From the NCBI RefSeq assembly GCF_017086365.1, contig NZ_CP070969.1, positions 4,340,001-4,404,000 on the forward strand: DNA of 64,000 nucleotides, read 5' to 3'. A program made the translations under genes and the position numbers. A model generated the notes under the pieces. The model made no database searches and was not told the DNA's origin. It saw only the letters and a program-made list of their open reading frames with translations. Each line of letters begins with the position of its first letter. The stretch's first letter is position 1. Source of the stretch: Paenibacillus tianjinensis (GTDB taxonomy: Bacteria; Bacillota; Bacilli; Paenibacillales; Paenibacillaceae). Shown here piece after piece: positions 45,576 to 55,291 of the stretch.

Positions 45576-47807
45576 CTATTGTTTCAATGCCGGAAGCGGC
45601 GTGAAGACAAAGTTAACCGGGAGGTTGCTTCCGGAAGCCACGGAGAATACGATATCTACCGGACCTTCATAATTGCCGGAGCGGTAGACTACAGCATTCA
45701 TATCCGAGCTGGACAAATTGCCCTTATTCGGCAGGTTGACAATAGTATTATTCACCATTAAGGAGCCAAGGTAATTCCCTCCGCGCGGGTTGAACGTAAT
45801 TAGTGTGTTTGGTGCAACGCGTTCGAGTCTGATTTTGTACAGCACACCGAAGTTTCCGGCATTGGATGCTGTGGTTCCGGTCATCGGATCCATACCAATC
45901 AGATTCAAGTCATTCTTGTTATCACCAAGCACAAGCTTAGCTTGAGTAGTGCCGACCACATCGCTCACATTAATGATCCGTGTGGAATTCGGGTAAGTTC
46001 CGCGGTTGTGCACGCCGTCACGGTCCAGAATCGGGAGTGTAGGCAGCAGAGCTACGGGGTCCTTACTTTCTTCAACCATCACCACATTGTATTGAACGGT
46101 AAGGTCACTGAATAGATCGGCACTAAGCGACAGTACTTCGCCAGGCTTCATAGACACTTTATTGATATCCGTCAGGATTGGCATGCTCTGGCCCGGCTGA
46201 AGCGTCACTGTGCTGTATTTTTCATTAGTCAGCATGGAAGTGTAATACTTCAGGATCGAGATTTTACCGGTATATTCCGGGGAAGTAACCGGACCGGCAA
46301 TCCCTGAATATTGCGTTGTAATGGTTGTCGGGTACAGATTGTTGTTGGTCGCGATAACATACAGCTTCTGTCTTGTAGACATATTGTTCATATGATGAAC
46401 CAGGAAGCGTGTCTTGCCGACCGCTGTTTCACGGTACAATATTCCTTCAGTATTAACAGTCTCCGGGCTGTTGCTGCGGATCAGTAAATAATCCTCGGAT
46501 GAAGTGGTATTATTCACATTTGTCAATCCAGGAATCATTCCGCCATCCATAGAAATAATGTCTCCCGGAATTGTAAACAGCTTCGCTACTTCGTCCTGGG
46601 TATATAATTGCTCGCTGGTAATATTAATGGTTTTCTCAAAAGTGCTGCTCAAACCGTGCTTATCGGTTACTTTCAATTGAATCGACACCGGACCTGGATT
46701 AAAGAAAGCCAAAGCGCGGTTCGTCCACTCAGCGGTCAGTGCCTCATTTTCCGGATCATAGCTTAAATCAGTAAGGGTTACCGGCTCACCCATCTTGTAC
46801 TCTTCTTTGTCGGTGGTGAAGTTAGCAACCGGCGGCTGGTTAGGCTGCAGCACATTAATCGTCACAGAGTAAGGGTCACTTAACACCCCGTTTGCATCCC
46901 GGACGGAGTAAGTCACTGTATAATACCCGGGCTGATCATACATATCCTGCTTATTACCGCTCCAGATTTCTTCAAGAATGGGTGTTCCATTTGGAGAAGA
47001 ACTAGTGGTTTTATAAGTTACAAAGGTCTGGCCTGCATAAATTTCCGTTGGCTGAACGCTAAAAGTAGCTGTCGGCTTCGTGTTTAGTGTCAGAATGACA
47101 CGTTTCCCTATGTTATCAACCGTATATGGAATCCCGAGCGCGTAGGTAATGGAGGTCAAAGGAACCATAAATGTTCCTTTATATTGGTAAGCCGGACCTT
47201 TCATCGTCACTTTGCTGCCGTTTACGGTATAAATTTTGCTGTCCGTTTTGAAACGCATCACACTGGTGCCTTTGGTAACAATAACTTCTTTAGTTTTGTA
47301 ATCATAGGTGTAACTCACACCCACCATCTCCACCATAGCGCGAATGGAGACATAGGATACTCCGTATTTGACAGCCATCGGCTGGTTGGCCAGATACGGG
47401 GTGCCGTTCTTGTACATTTTATTGCTGTTCATCATAAGTATAAGCTGATTGGAGGTTGCTGCATAAACGGCCGTCACTGTGTTTACCGGCTGGGTATTAA
47501 TCCCTTCAGTCGCAGCGGGAACTGCAGGCTCCGACGGAACCGGGGTCACTGCCGGGGTCACCGCCGGGGTTGTTGTTGCCGTAGGATTCGGGGTTGCTGT
47601 TGGTGTAACCGTTCCGGCTGGAACTTCACTTGGCAGCGGATCGGTAGCCTCCGGCTGAAGCGTCACCTCAGACACCTGAGCAGCTTCTGCTGCATAAACA
47701 GTGCTGGATACCCCTGCGGTACTGACCGGTACGGCAAACGCCGGAACGGCTGCTGCAGCTTGCGATACAACCAATGCAGCGACTAATGTTAGTTTTTTCA
47801 AATTCAT
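45576..47807 (-). CDS. Large secreted protein with copper-amine-oxidase-like and PKD-like domains
   Basis: The 743-residue protein has a signal peptide (about 1-26), a Thr/Pro/Ala-rich linker (about 60-105), a copper-amine-oxidase-like N-terminal domain (about 120-245; YVSIRAMVEMVGVSYTYDYK, MVPLTSITYALGIPYTVDN), and one or two PKD-like beta domains (about 250-395; QPPVANFTTDKEEYKMGEPV). The C-terminal 340 residues are unassigned and beta-rich. The stalk domain is common in Paenibacillus surface proteins. I see no catalytic motif. RBS AAGGAG lies 7 bases before the ATG. Confidence 0.8.
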   Translation of the reverse strand: MNLKKLTLVAALVVSQAAAAVPAFAVPVSTAGVSSTVYAAEAAQVSEVTLQPEATDPLPSEVPAGTVTPTATPNPTATTTPAVTPAVTPVPSEPAVPAATEGINTQPVNTVTAVYAATSNQLILMMNSNKMYKNGTPYLANQPMAVKYGVSYVSIRAMVEMVGVSYTYDYKTKEVIVTKGTSVMRFKTDSKIYTVNGSKVTMKGPAYQYKGTFMVPLTSITYALGIPYTVDNIGKRVILTLNTKPTATFSVQPTEIYAGQTFVTYKTTSSSPNGTPILEEIWSGNKQDMYDQPGYYTVTYSVRDANGVLSDPYSVTINVLQPNQPPVANFTTDKEEYKMGEPVTLTDLSYDPENEALTAEWTNRALAFFNPGPVSIQLKVTDKHGLSSTFEKTINITSEQLYTQDEVAKLFTIPGDIISMDGGMIPGLTNVNNTTSSEDYLLIRSNSPETVNTEGILYRETAVGKTRFLVHHMNNMSTRQKLYVIATNNNLYPTTITTQYSGIAGPVTSPEYTGKISILKYYTSMLTNEKYSTVTLQPGQSMPILTDINKVSMKPGEVLSLSADLFSDLTVQYNVVMVEESKDPVALLPTLPILDRDGVHNRGTYPNSTRIINVSDVVGTTQAKLVLGDNKNDLNLIGMDPMTGTTASNAGNFGVLYKIRLERVAPNTLITFNPRGGNYLGSLMVNNTIVNLPNKGNLSSSDMNAVVYRSGNYEGPVDIVFSVASGSNLPVNFVFTPLPALKQ

Positions 47808-47910
47808 GGTATGACTCCTTCTGCTCCCATTTGTAGTCTATAAGGCAGTAATTTATCTCTCTGATCCTTATATTCCCCGCATAACATAATCCTCCTCAAA
47901 AAACAGGAGG
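47808..47910 (-). promoter_or_regulatory. Leader with SD-bearing hairpin and 27-codon upstream ORF
   Basis: On the minus strand CCTCCT and AGGAGG pair around an 8-base loop (47891-47910). Directly after the AGGAGG arm an ATG (47887) opens a 27-codon ORF, starting MLCGEYKDQRDKLLPYRLQM, whose TGA overlaps the ATG of the 743-residue gene (ATGA). Spacing from AGGAGG to this ATG is only 3 bases. On the plus strand the other arm gives AGGAGGTGAT before a tiny ORF of 8 codons. The remaining bases to 48136 show no gene. Confidence 0.35.
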
Positions 47911-48136
47911 TGATGTTTTGCCACGCCCATTTTACAAAACATAGTATTAGACGCATCGAACCTCAAAAAGTTTCATTCACTGCAAATAAAAAATAACTTG
48001 AAAATACATTTTTTACTTCACCTTACAGTTACCTGCTAAGAAGTACCGCAGCCACCCAACTCCATCTCACAGAACCTAGATCATACCATTGACTGCCATT
48101 TCAGTAAACACTTTTGCCTATGCGCTTCAAACAACA

Positions 48137-48173
48137 AAGACGATTCCCCTTAAACAGTAAGGTTAATCGTCTT
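48137..48173 (-). terminator. Terminator of the sugar ABC / two-component operon
   Basis: AAGACGATT (48137-48145) and AATCGTCTT (48165-48173), with inner CCTT/AAGG, form a strong stem. The minus-strand tail TTGTTGTTT is only moderately T-rich. Confidence 0.65.
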
Positions 48174-48225
48174 CTCCAGTTAGCATTTAAGTAAATCTGC
48201 CATCTGATTGTCCGGGACACAGGTT

Positions 48226-49017
48226 TCACTGCTTCTCCGGGCGCTTCTTCTGATCACGGTATTCTTTGGGCGTCATTCCCGTCTGCTTCTGAAACACCTT
48301 GGTAAAATAACGCCGCTCCTGATACCCCACACCCGAGCTGATCGCCGTAATGCTCTTGTCCGTGCTGGAAAGCATGAATTTGGCGGCTTCAATCCGCTGC
48401 TGGGTAACATATTCCACGAAAGTCATCGCAAAACGGTTCTTGAACAACAGGCAGAAATAGCTGCTGCTGATACCGATCCTGCCCGCGACCTCCTCTATGC
48501 CGAGATCATAGCTCAGCCGTTCGGAAATTATTTTTGCCGCCAGATTCATCAGCTGATCCGGAGTTTTTTTGGCCGAATCCTCTGCGGCAGGCAGCTCCTG
48601 AAACAACGGGATGCTGTTGTACAATTTGTCCTTATACTGCCTGTTGCGGATTTGCGTACCGATTTCACGCACCTTGTTGCCAAGCTCTCCATAATGAATC
48701 GGCTTGCAGATATACTCTTTCACCCCAAGCCGGATGGCTTCTCTGGCGTAATCGAATTCCTGATATCCGCTCAGCAGCAGCACTTCACTCTCCAGCCCCA
48801 TTTCCCGCAGCTTGCCAATGAACGTCAGTCCGTCCATCACCGGCATGCGGATATCACAAAGCACAAGATCCGGCGCTTCCTCCTCAGCAATCCTCAGTGC
48901 CTCCATGCCGCTGCGCGCCATGCCTGCAACTTCCATCCCCATCTCCTGCCACGGCAGCACTTTGTTGAGATTGTTAAGGATAGGGGCTTCATCGTCAACC
49001 AATAATACTTTTAGCAT
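48226..49017 (-). CDS. AraC-type response regulator (YesN-like)
   Basis: The protein of about 263 residues has a receiver domain with DDE (MLKVLLVDDEAPIL), phospho-Asp in LVLCDIRMPVMDG and KPIHYGE, and a C-terminal AraC HTH (ISERLSYDLGIEEVAGRIGI, then SSSYFCLLFKNRFAMTF). ATG 49017 follows GGGGGAAG; the ORF extends 34 codons upstream inside the kinase gene. It overlaps the kinase by 23 bases. It probably activates the transporter operon it ends. Confidence 0.93.
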   Translation of the reverse strand: MLKVLLVDDEAPILNNLNKVLPWQEMGMEVAGMARSGMEALRIAEEEAPDLVLCDIRMPVMDGLTFIGKLREMGLESEVLLLSGYQEFDYAREAIRLGVKEYICKPIHYGELGNKVREIGTQIRNRQYKDKLYNSIPLFQELPAAEDSAKKTPDQLMNLAAKIISERLSYDLGIEEVAGRIGISSSYFCLLFKNRFAMTFVEYVTQQRIEAAKFMLSSTDKSITAISSGVGYQERRYFTKVFQKQTGMTPKEYRDQKKRPEKQ

Positions 49018-50848
49018 AATGATCTTCCCCCTGCTCGTATTTAGGTATGACGCATTGGATAATCGTACCCTCACCGGGGCTGGCACAAATGAAAATCCCG
49101 TATCTGTCGCCGTATTCAATCCGGATCCTGTCAGCTACACTCCGTACGCCAAGCCCTCTCCGTTCCTGGTGAATGACCTGTTCCGCCTGGCCGCCCGTAC
49201 TCTGCTCCGCCGAATCATTGATCATGTACTGGAACATAGAGAGCTGGGCGGAAGTCATGCCGATTCCGTTATCCTCTATTCTCAGAATTAGATTCCCCTG
49301 ATCCTCCCAGCCCTTCACGCTAACCCGGCCATGATAGCCGATCCCCTCGAACCCGTGCTGGATGCTGTTCTCCACAAGCGGCTGCAGCGTCAGCTTAAGA
49401 ATCCCACATTTCATAAGCTCCTCCGGAATATCGATCTCATAATCGAATACATCCTCGAAGCGGAATTTTTGGATATCAAGGTAATTTCGCAAATGGGTGA
49501 CTTCCTCCTGTAGGGTGATTTCATCCCTGTCCTGAATGCTGATTCGCAAAATGCTGGCCAGACGGTAGACCATTTCACTGACTTTGCTTCCTTCGTTCTG
49601 GACGGCGAGCACATTAATAGATTCCAGTGTATTAAACAGAAAATGCGGTTTAATCTGCGCCTGCAGGACGCGCATTTCCGCCTGGTTTTTCCGCCGCTGC
49701 TCCACCTGAATGCGATTGAACAGCATATTAATTTTGTCCATCAGATCGTTGATCCCTTTGGCCAGCAGCGTCATCTCGTCATTGCCCTTCTCCTCAACCC
49801 GTGTCGTGAGATCACCATCCTCAACCCGGCGCATAAAGCGGACAATAACAGCAATTCCGCCGGTAATCCGGTTCATGAAGAACAGGTTGAAAATGACCGC
49901 CGCCAGAAAACACAGGAATATCACAGCGACAAACCAGCGGGCAAATACAGTAACTTCACGGGATAAAGAACCCCATGAGGTCACCGAAACAAGGCTCCAT
50001 GGATAGTCCTTCAGATGATAAACAGACAGAATGCTCTTCTCTCCGCCAAATTGTGTTTTGAAGCTCTGAAAGCCTGGCTTATAGGTAATATGCTTAGTGG
50101 TAAAAGAGCTTAAGCTCTGGCCGTCCAGATTGCGGTCCGGGTCGAGCAGTATCATTCCGTCATCATTCACAAGCATAAACGAAACCTTCTGGTTACTGCC
50201 GCCAATTTTCAAATTACGGAAGATGGATTCGAACTCCCAGTTTTTGATCTGTACTACAAGAATACCGATATTCTGAAAGAAGCTCAGCTCTTTGATCAGC
50301 CGGATTTGCGTAAATACCGCTTCTGTTCCGGTCAGTTCAGGATACTCATGCGGGGCCAGCCATTTCGGCACTCCGTTTAGCTCCATAACCTCCTGGTACA
50401 GTGCACTCCCTTTGAATTTGTCATAGGGTAGCGTCCGGAAATTTTCTTTGGTGAAGACCGAGACAATCTCTGAGCTGCCTTTTCCATTAAAATTGTACAG
50501 AAAGGCGTAACTGATCGAAGGATGGTTATAGAGAAGGCTACGGAAATTGCGCTGGCTGGCATTCAGACTGAGCTGTTCGGCATCGGTCAAATCCTGCTTG
50601 GAGGGATCATCCGCACTAAGCGCCATATGAAAAACGGAGGTGGCAATTCCGTTGTCCGTTACATTGTTCATATCCTTGAAAACATTGGAAATGCTGTAGC
50701 TGATCGCTTTGAGTGAATACTCCGACTGCTGGCTGTATTTCTTCTCAATGGAATTATAAGTTACGAAGAACATAATCATGCCAAGGATAAATAACGGAAT
50801 AATAATCAGACCCAAAAAGGCTGTGAACAATTTATAGCGCAAATTCAT
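48995..50848 (-). CDS. Sensor histidine kinase (YesM-like)
   Basis: The 617-residue protein has membrane segments at about 7-29 and 300-322 flanking a dCache-like extracellular domain, a HAMP domain (about 325-375), a His_kinase segment with phospho-His in QIKPHFLFNTLESINVL, and an ATPase domain with LVENSIQHGFEG and DNGIGM. Paired with an AraC-type regulator and a sugar ABC transporter, it likely senses the sugar, perhaps through the binding protein. Confidence 0.94.
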   Translation of the reverse strand: MNLRYKLFTAFLGLIIIPLFILGMIMFFVTYNSIEKKYSQQSEYSLKAISYSISNVFKDMNNVTDNGIATSVFHMALSADDPSKQDLTDAEQLSLNASQRNFRSLLYNHPSISYAFLYNFNGKGSSEIVSVFTKENFRTLPYDKFKGSALYQEVMELNGVPKWLAPHEYPELTGTEAVFTQIRLIKELSFFQNIGILVVQIKNWEFESIFRNLKIGGSNQKVSFMLVNDDGMILLDPDRNLDGQSLSSFTTKHITYKPGFQSFKTQFGGEKSILSVYHLKDYPWSLVSVTSWGSLSREVTVFARWFVAVIFLCFLAAVIFNLFFMNRITGGIAVIVRFMRRVEDGDLTTRVEEKGNDEMTLLAKGINDLMDKINMLFNRIQVEQRRKNQAEMRVLQAQIKPHFLFNTLESINVLAVQNEGSKVSEMVYRLASILRISIQDRDEITLQEEVTHLRNYLDIQKFRFEDVFDYEIDIPEELMKCGILKLTLQPLVENSIQHGFEGIGYHGRVSVKGWEDQGNLILRIEDNGIGMTSAQLSMFQYMINDSAEQSTGGQAEQVIHQERRGLGVRSVADRIRIEYGDRYGIFICASPGEGTIIQCVIPKYEQGEDHYAKSIIG

Positions 50849-50875
50849 CGGCTGCGCTCCTGACTGTGATTAAGG

Positions 50876-51706
50876 TTATCCTTTTACGCTGCCTGCCGTT
50901 ACGCCTTCAATTATTTTCTCCTGCAAAACAGCATAGATAATGACCACCGGCAATACGCTGTAGACAATACCGGCAGACATCTGCGCATAGTTCATCTGAT
51001 ACTGATCACGGAATTGGACCATTCCCACCGGAAGCGTGCGCAGCTCATCATTCGAAAGAAAATAGTTAGCCAGCAAAAATTCATTCCAATTTCCCAGGAA
51101 ATTGACGATGAACACTGTAACCATGGCGGGAACCGTCAGAGGTACAATAATCTTAGCAAAGATGCCCGGAGCCTTCAACCCATCCATTACCGCCGCTTCC
51201 TCAATTTCACTGGGCAGAGATCGCATAAAGGCGGCCAGAATGATAATTGTAAACGGAATTGCATTGGCAATATAAGGGATAATAAGTGCCCAATGCGAGT
51301 TCAAAATATGCAGCTTCCGTACAATGGTATAAATCGGCAGCATCAGCGCATTATTCGGAATCAGCATCCCAATCAATACCAGCGAGAACAGGATTGTGTT
51401 CCATTTCCCCTGGCGCATCCGTGTGACCGCGAAGGCAAACATCGAAGCCAGCAGGATCGATACTACCGAGGCCAGGACCGAAATGTACAAGCTGTTAAAA
51501 AAGTACGTGCTGATCTTAGCGTTTACCCACGCCTCTACATAGTTGTTAAACACAAACTCCTTCGGGATGCCGAATGGATTCAGGGCGATCGAATTATTGT
51601 CCTTTTTCACGGAGGAGAAGAGTACGAATAAGAACGGAAAAAGAACCACTAAAAGATAGCCGAGCAGCGCGATATGGGGCAGACTTTTCTTCAAGGTACG
51701 CGGCAT
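50876..51706 (-). CDS. Sugar ABC transporter permease, MalG type
   Basis: The 276-residue protein has about six membrane segments and the EAA loop EIEEAAVMDGLKAPGIFAKI, typical of CUT1 MalG-like permeases. Its ATG overlaps the stop of the upstream permease (TGATG). The C-terminus EKIIEGVTAGSVKG is characteristic of the family. Confidence 0.94.
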   Translation of the reverse strand: MPRTLKKSLPHIALLGYLLVVLFPFLFVLFSSVKKDNNSIALNPFGIPKEFVFNNYVEAWVNAKISTYFFNSLYISVLASVVSILLASMFAFAVTRMRQGKWNTILFSLVLIGMLIPNNALMLPIYTIVRKLHILNSHWALIIPYIANAIPFTIIILAAFMRSLPSEIEEAAVMDGLKAPGIFAKIIVPLTVPAMVTVFIVNFLGNWNEFLLANYFLSNDELRTLPVGMVQFRDQYQMNYAQMSAGIVYSVLPVVIIYAVLQEKIIEGVTAGSVKG

Positions 51707-52590
51707 CAGTATTCAATCCTTTCACTACGCCGGTTAAACAGCAGCTGATATAACGCCGTAACAACAAGCGTAAACACGAAGATTAGGACCGCAATGGTGT
51801 TGCCGTAACCGTATTTAAAGTTGGTAATGGCATATTTAATCATATAGGTGGCCATGACTTCTGTTGAGCCCGCCGGTCCGCCTTTGGTCATAACAATAAC
51901 AATATCGGCAGCCTTCATCGCCCCAGCGATGGAAAGCATAATCACCACAGAAATAATCGGCACGATCAGCGGCAGAGTAATGCGGGTAGCCCGCTGGAAG
52001 CCGGTAGCACCATCAATCGCTGCTGCCTCATCGAGCTCACTGGGAATGGAGAGGATTGCCGCCAGCACCATAACGATGTAGAATCCGGTCCATTGCCAGG
52101 CATTTGTAATCAGAATCGACAGCATGGCAAAACGCTCATCCGACAGCCAATAAATCGGCTCCACCCCGAACAGCCCCAGAAGCTTGTTGAACAGACCAAT
52201 ATTAGGCTCATAAATAAATCCCCACAGAATACCGATTACTGCGGTGGACATAATGGAAGGCATAAATACGGCTGTTTTATATAATCCTTTGAGCTTCTTC
52301 ACATTGGCAATCAATAAAGAGAAGAAGACAATCAGTGGAACCTGTATAAATACGGAAAAGAGGATGAACCAGCCGTTATTCTTCACAGAGACCCAGAAGC
52401 GATCATCGCCGAGCGCCTTCTTGAAATTGTCCAGCCCGGTATATTTGACGGTATCTGATACGCCGTTCCAACTGGTGAAGCTATAATAGATTGAACTGAA
52501 GATCGGGTAGATGAAGAATACAAAGAACAATGTAAGTGCAGGAATTACGAACAGGATGAAGACCAAGGGGTTTCTGAGTGCTTTATTCAT
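51706..52590 (-). CDS. Sugar ABC transporter permease, MalF type
   Basis: The protein of about 294 residues has six membrane segments and the EAA loop ELDEAAAIDGATGFQRATRI. ATG 52590 is chosen because GGAGGTAG lies directly upstream; the ORF extends 49 codons further through the terminator region. No ATPase gene is in this operon, so a shared MsmX-type ATPase elsewhere probably energises it. Confidence 0.94.
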   Translation of the reverse strand: MNKALRNPLVFILFVIPALTLFFVFFIYPIFSSIYYSFTSWNGVSDTVKYTGLDNFKKALGDDRFWVSVKNNGWFILFSVFIQVPLIVFFSLLIANVKKLKGLYKTAVFMPSIMSTAVIGILWGFIYEPNIGLFNKLLGLFGVEPIYWLSDERFAMLSILITNAWQWTGFYIVMVLAAILSIPSELDEAAAIDGATGFQRATRITLPLIVPIISVVIMLSIAGAMKAADIVIVMTKGGPAGSTEVMATYMIKYAITNFKYGYGNTIAVLIFVFTLVVTALYQLLFNRRSERIEY

Positions 52591-52640
52591 GACTACCTCC
52601 GATAGCTTTGACATCTGGAAAAGATTAGGCCGGAGTGTAA

Positions 52641-52674
52641 AAATGTACCCTGGAGCAAGCACCAGGGTACATTT
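52641..52674 (-). terminator. Intra-operon terminator between binding protein and permeases
   Basis: AAATGTACCCTGG (52641-52653) and CCAGGGTACATTT (52662-52674) form a perfect 13-bp stem with an 8-base loop and a five-T tail on the minus strand. It lies 14 bases after the binding-protein stop and 51 bases before the permease start, so it should lower permease expression relative to the binding protein. Confidence 0.88.
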
Positions 52675-52687
52675 CATTGGCTGCTGC

Positions 52688-54091
52688 TTACTCCACTGCT
52701 GCGTTCGCTTCTTCCTGAACCTTCTGCAGCGCTTCACCCATCTTCTCAGGTGTAGTCTGACCGCCGATCAGCTTCTGAATTTGAATATTGCTGATTTCGG
52801 TCGTTACATCCGCCTGTACCAGAGAGTCGAATGCCGGGAAGGAAGACTCCGAGCTGTTTAGCACCGCCACAATTTCACTCATCAGATCATCAGTGATATT
52901 CTTGTTCAGCACCGCCTGATCAATCTTCATCGCCGGAAGCACACCGTCTTCCACCAATCCGCGCAACTGCATTTCTTCATTGTACATATTTTTGATGAAA
53001 GACTTCACTGCGGCAAGCTGACGTTCGTCTTCACCTGCGGAAGCGGAGAAGCCATAGCCATTGTTCACGTCACGCATCAGGGCCGTCTGATCGCCTACCC
53101 CGCCTTCGACTGCAGGAATATTGAAGAACCCTACTTTACCGATCAGCCCTTCGCCGGATTGACCAGCCTTGAATACAGAGGATTTCCAGGTTCCGTCATA
53201 CATCAGAATCGCTTCACCGCTAGTGAACTGGGTGGTATATTCAGCATATTCGAACCCGAGCTCACCTTTTTTGAAGTAGCCTTTGTCGACCCATTCCTTG
53301 TATTTGGCGAACCCTTTCACAACATTAGGATCATTCCACTTCGCTTCACCTGTGGCAAATTTCGCCGTTACATCCGGACCCGCATACCGTGACCACAGAT
53401 GGTTAGCCAGCATCAAGGGTACCCAACCGGCCTTGGACGCGCCCGCCATCGGCACTTTGCCGTCAGCCTTAATATCAGCCAGCTGCTGTTCCAGTTCAGC
53501 GAAAGTAGTAGGAGCTTTCCAGCCCTTGCTTGCATAATATTCTTTATTATAGAAGAATCCTTCACCCGAACCGCCAATCGGTAGTCCATAGATTTTGCCC
53601 TCATAAGTAAACGGATCCAGATTGGAGAATTTATCCTTGATACCGAGCTCTTCGAGGATCGGAGTAAGATCTAGCAGCTTGCCTTCTTTCGCGTAGATCT
53701 TGGAATCAGGGCTGCCGAACAGGTCGAAAATTTCCGGTGGATTACCGGCGGCCATTTCACCGCGCAGCTTTTCTTTGCGGTTCACATCCGAATCCACACC
53801 ATCCAGCTTGAAGGTCAGACCCGGCACCTCTTCCTGCACTTTGCCGACGACATCTTCCAGAATCGCCAGGCGTTTTTGTTTATCTGCACCTACCTGAGTA
53901 TGACGGATCGTCATTTCAAAAGGCTCCGTGTTCACCGGTTCTTCTGTAGCCGGGGCATTGGTTGCAGCAGTCCCGCTGTTAGTTGCAGCGGCTTCGCCAT
54001 TGTTGCCTGCATTATTATTATTGCCGCAAGCCGTCAGTAGAGCTGAGGTGACAAACATTAGGGACAAGAGCATTGTTATACTTTTTCTCAT
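52688..54091 (-). CDS. Sugar ABC transporter substrate-binding lipoprotein
   Basis: The 467-residue protein has a lipobox SALLTACGN (lipidated Cys near residue 22), an Asn/Ala/Thr-rich linker (about 23-55) and an extracellular solute-binding protein family 1 fold (MTIRHTQVGADKQKRLAILE, EAILMYDGTWKSSVF). The ligand cannot be named from sequence; the AraC/YesM-type regulators suggest an oligosaccharide. It leads the five-gene operon. Confidence 0.94.
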   Translation of the reverse strand: MRKSITMLLSLMFVTSALLTACGNNNNAGNNGEAAATNSGTAATNAPATEEPVNTEPFEMTIRHTQVGADKQKRLAILEDVVGKVQEEVPGLTFKLDGVDSDVNRKEKLRGEMAAGNPPEIFDLFGSPDSKIYAKEGKLLDLTPILEELGIKDKFSNLDPFTYEGKIYGLPIGGSGEGFFYNKEYYASKGWKAPTTFAELEQQLADIKADGKVPMAGASKAGWVPLMLANHLWSRYAGPDVTAKFATGEAKWNDPNVVKGFAKYKEWVDKGYFKKGELGFEYAEYTTQFTSGEAILMYDGTWKSSVFKAGQSGEGLIGKVGFFNIPAVEGGVGDQTALMRDVNNGYGFSASAGEDERQLAAVKSFIKNMYNEEMQLRGLVEDGVLPAMKIDQAVLNKNITDDLMSEIVAVLNSSESSFPAFDSLVQADVTTEISNIQIQKLIGGQTTPEKMGEALQKVQEEANAAVE

Positions 54092-54226
54092 TACGGGTGA
54101 CCCTCCCTGGTTAATGATTTATGATTTCCCTTACAACTCTTATTATAGAAAACAGACTTTGTAATCGTAAGGTTAAGATTCATCTACAATAGGGATAAAA
54201 ACCTCTAATGTAAGCGAATACAACAG

Positions 54227-54262
54227 TATTTAGTCACATATTAAGTTATATTTAGTGACATA
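54227..54262. promoter_or_regulatory. Two direct repeats upstream of the sugar-binding protein gene
   Basis: TATTTAGTCACATA (54227-54240) and TATTTAGTGACATA (54249-54262) differ at one base and start 22 bases apart, two helical turns. They lie about 135-170 bases before the start at 54091. AraC-type regulators often bind such direct repeats, so this is a candidate site for the regulator of this operon. A further hairpin GGGGGAT/ATCCCCC lies at 54320-54342. Confidence 0.5.
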
Positions 54263-54352
54263 ATATTAAAAATCCAATAAAATCACAACTTCTTTTTGTC
54301 ATAAAACCTATACACATTGGGGGATACCTCTACATATCCCCCTTAACCGGAC

Positions 54353-54398
54353 AGCAAAAAACCGTTCCCGCAGTATGTTAGCTACTGTCAGGAACGGC
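54353..54398 (-). terminator. pflA terminator
   Basis: On the minus strand GCCGTTCC pairs with GGAACGG, with inner CAGTA/TACTG, and TTTTTTG follows. It lies about 20 bases after the pflA stop. Confidence 0.88.
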
Positions 54399-54416
54399 TT
54401 CATTTAAATGCATTCA

Positions 54417-55157
54417 TTACTTTACCAAAGCTGTCTCTTGACGTCCTTCTTCGATCAGCCGGTAAGCGCGCTGCACTTCCTCTTCTGTCGGTGAAGGTAC
54501 CCCTTCAAGCTCATAGGGACGGCCAAGTTCTTGCCATTTATAGATCCCCATCTGATGATACGGCAGGATTTCAAACTTCTCAACACCGTTCAGGGTTCCG
54601 ATGAACCGGCCAAGATTCAGCAGGTCTTCTTCCTTGTTATGAATGCCGGGAACATACACATGGCGGATCCACATTTTACGGTTATGATCAGAGAGCCAGC
54701 GGGCCAATTTCAAAGTTCGGTCATTCGATTTGCCGGTCAGCTTGATATGCGCTTCATCGTCGATATGCTTAAGATCCAATAATACAAGATCAGTAACATC
54801 TAGCAAATCACTGATTTTTGAACCGTCATTATAGCCGTTGGTGTCCAACGTTGTATGCAGATTCCAGCGTTTCTTTACTTCTGTGAACAGCTGCTTCACA
54901 AAATGCGCCTGCAGTGTAGGCTCACCGCCGGAAACCGTCAATCCGCCGCCGGAAGAGCGATAATAGTTAATATAAGGCTCAATTTCAGCCAGTACATCTT
55001 CGAGGCTCATTTCTTTGCCTTCATTAAGACCCCATGTATCCGGATTATGACAGTACTGACACTTCAATAGGCATCCCTGCATAAACAGGACAAATCGAAT
55101 TCCGGGTCCGTCTACAGTACCAAAGGTTTCTAAGGAATGTATATGTCCATTAGCCAT
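54417..55157 (-). CDS. pflA: Pyruvate formate-lyase activating enzyme
   Basis: PflA is a radical SAM enzyme that installs the glycyl radical on PflB under anaerobic conditions. The protein of about 246 residues has the cluster motif CLLKCQYC, GGGLTVSGGEPTLQ and LLDLKHID. ATG 55157 is chosen because AGAGGAAG lies 8 bases upstream. It follows pflB by 134 bases. Confidence 0.96.
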   Translation of the reverse strand: MANGHIHSLETFGTVDGPGIRFVLFMQGCLLKCQYCHNPDTWGLNEGKEMSLEDVLAEIEPYINYYRSSGGGLTVSGGEPTLQAHFVKQLFTEVKKRWNLHTTLDTNGYNDGSKISDLLDVTDLVLLDLKHIDDEAHIKLTGKSNDRTLKLARWLSDHNRKMWIRHVYVPGIHNKEEDLLNLGRFIGTLNGVEKFEILPYHQMGIYKWQELGRPYELEGVPSPTEEEVQRAYRLIEEGRQETALVK

Positions 55158-55291
55158 ATGATGACTTCCTCTCAAAAAAAGCTTAAAATTTTAATGATTT
55201 TTTAGCAAGATTTTACCGCCCCTGAACCAAGGGCGGTATCACCTCATAGCTATTGCTAATATACAAAGACTATATTACTCAGTTCTTTATA

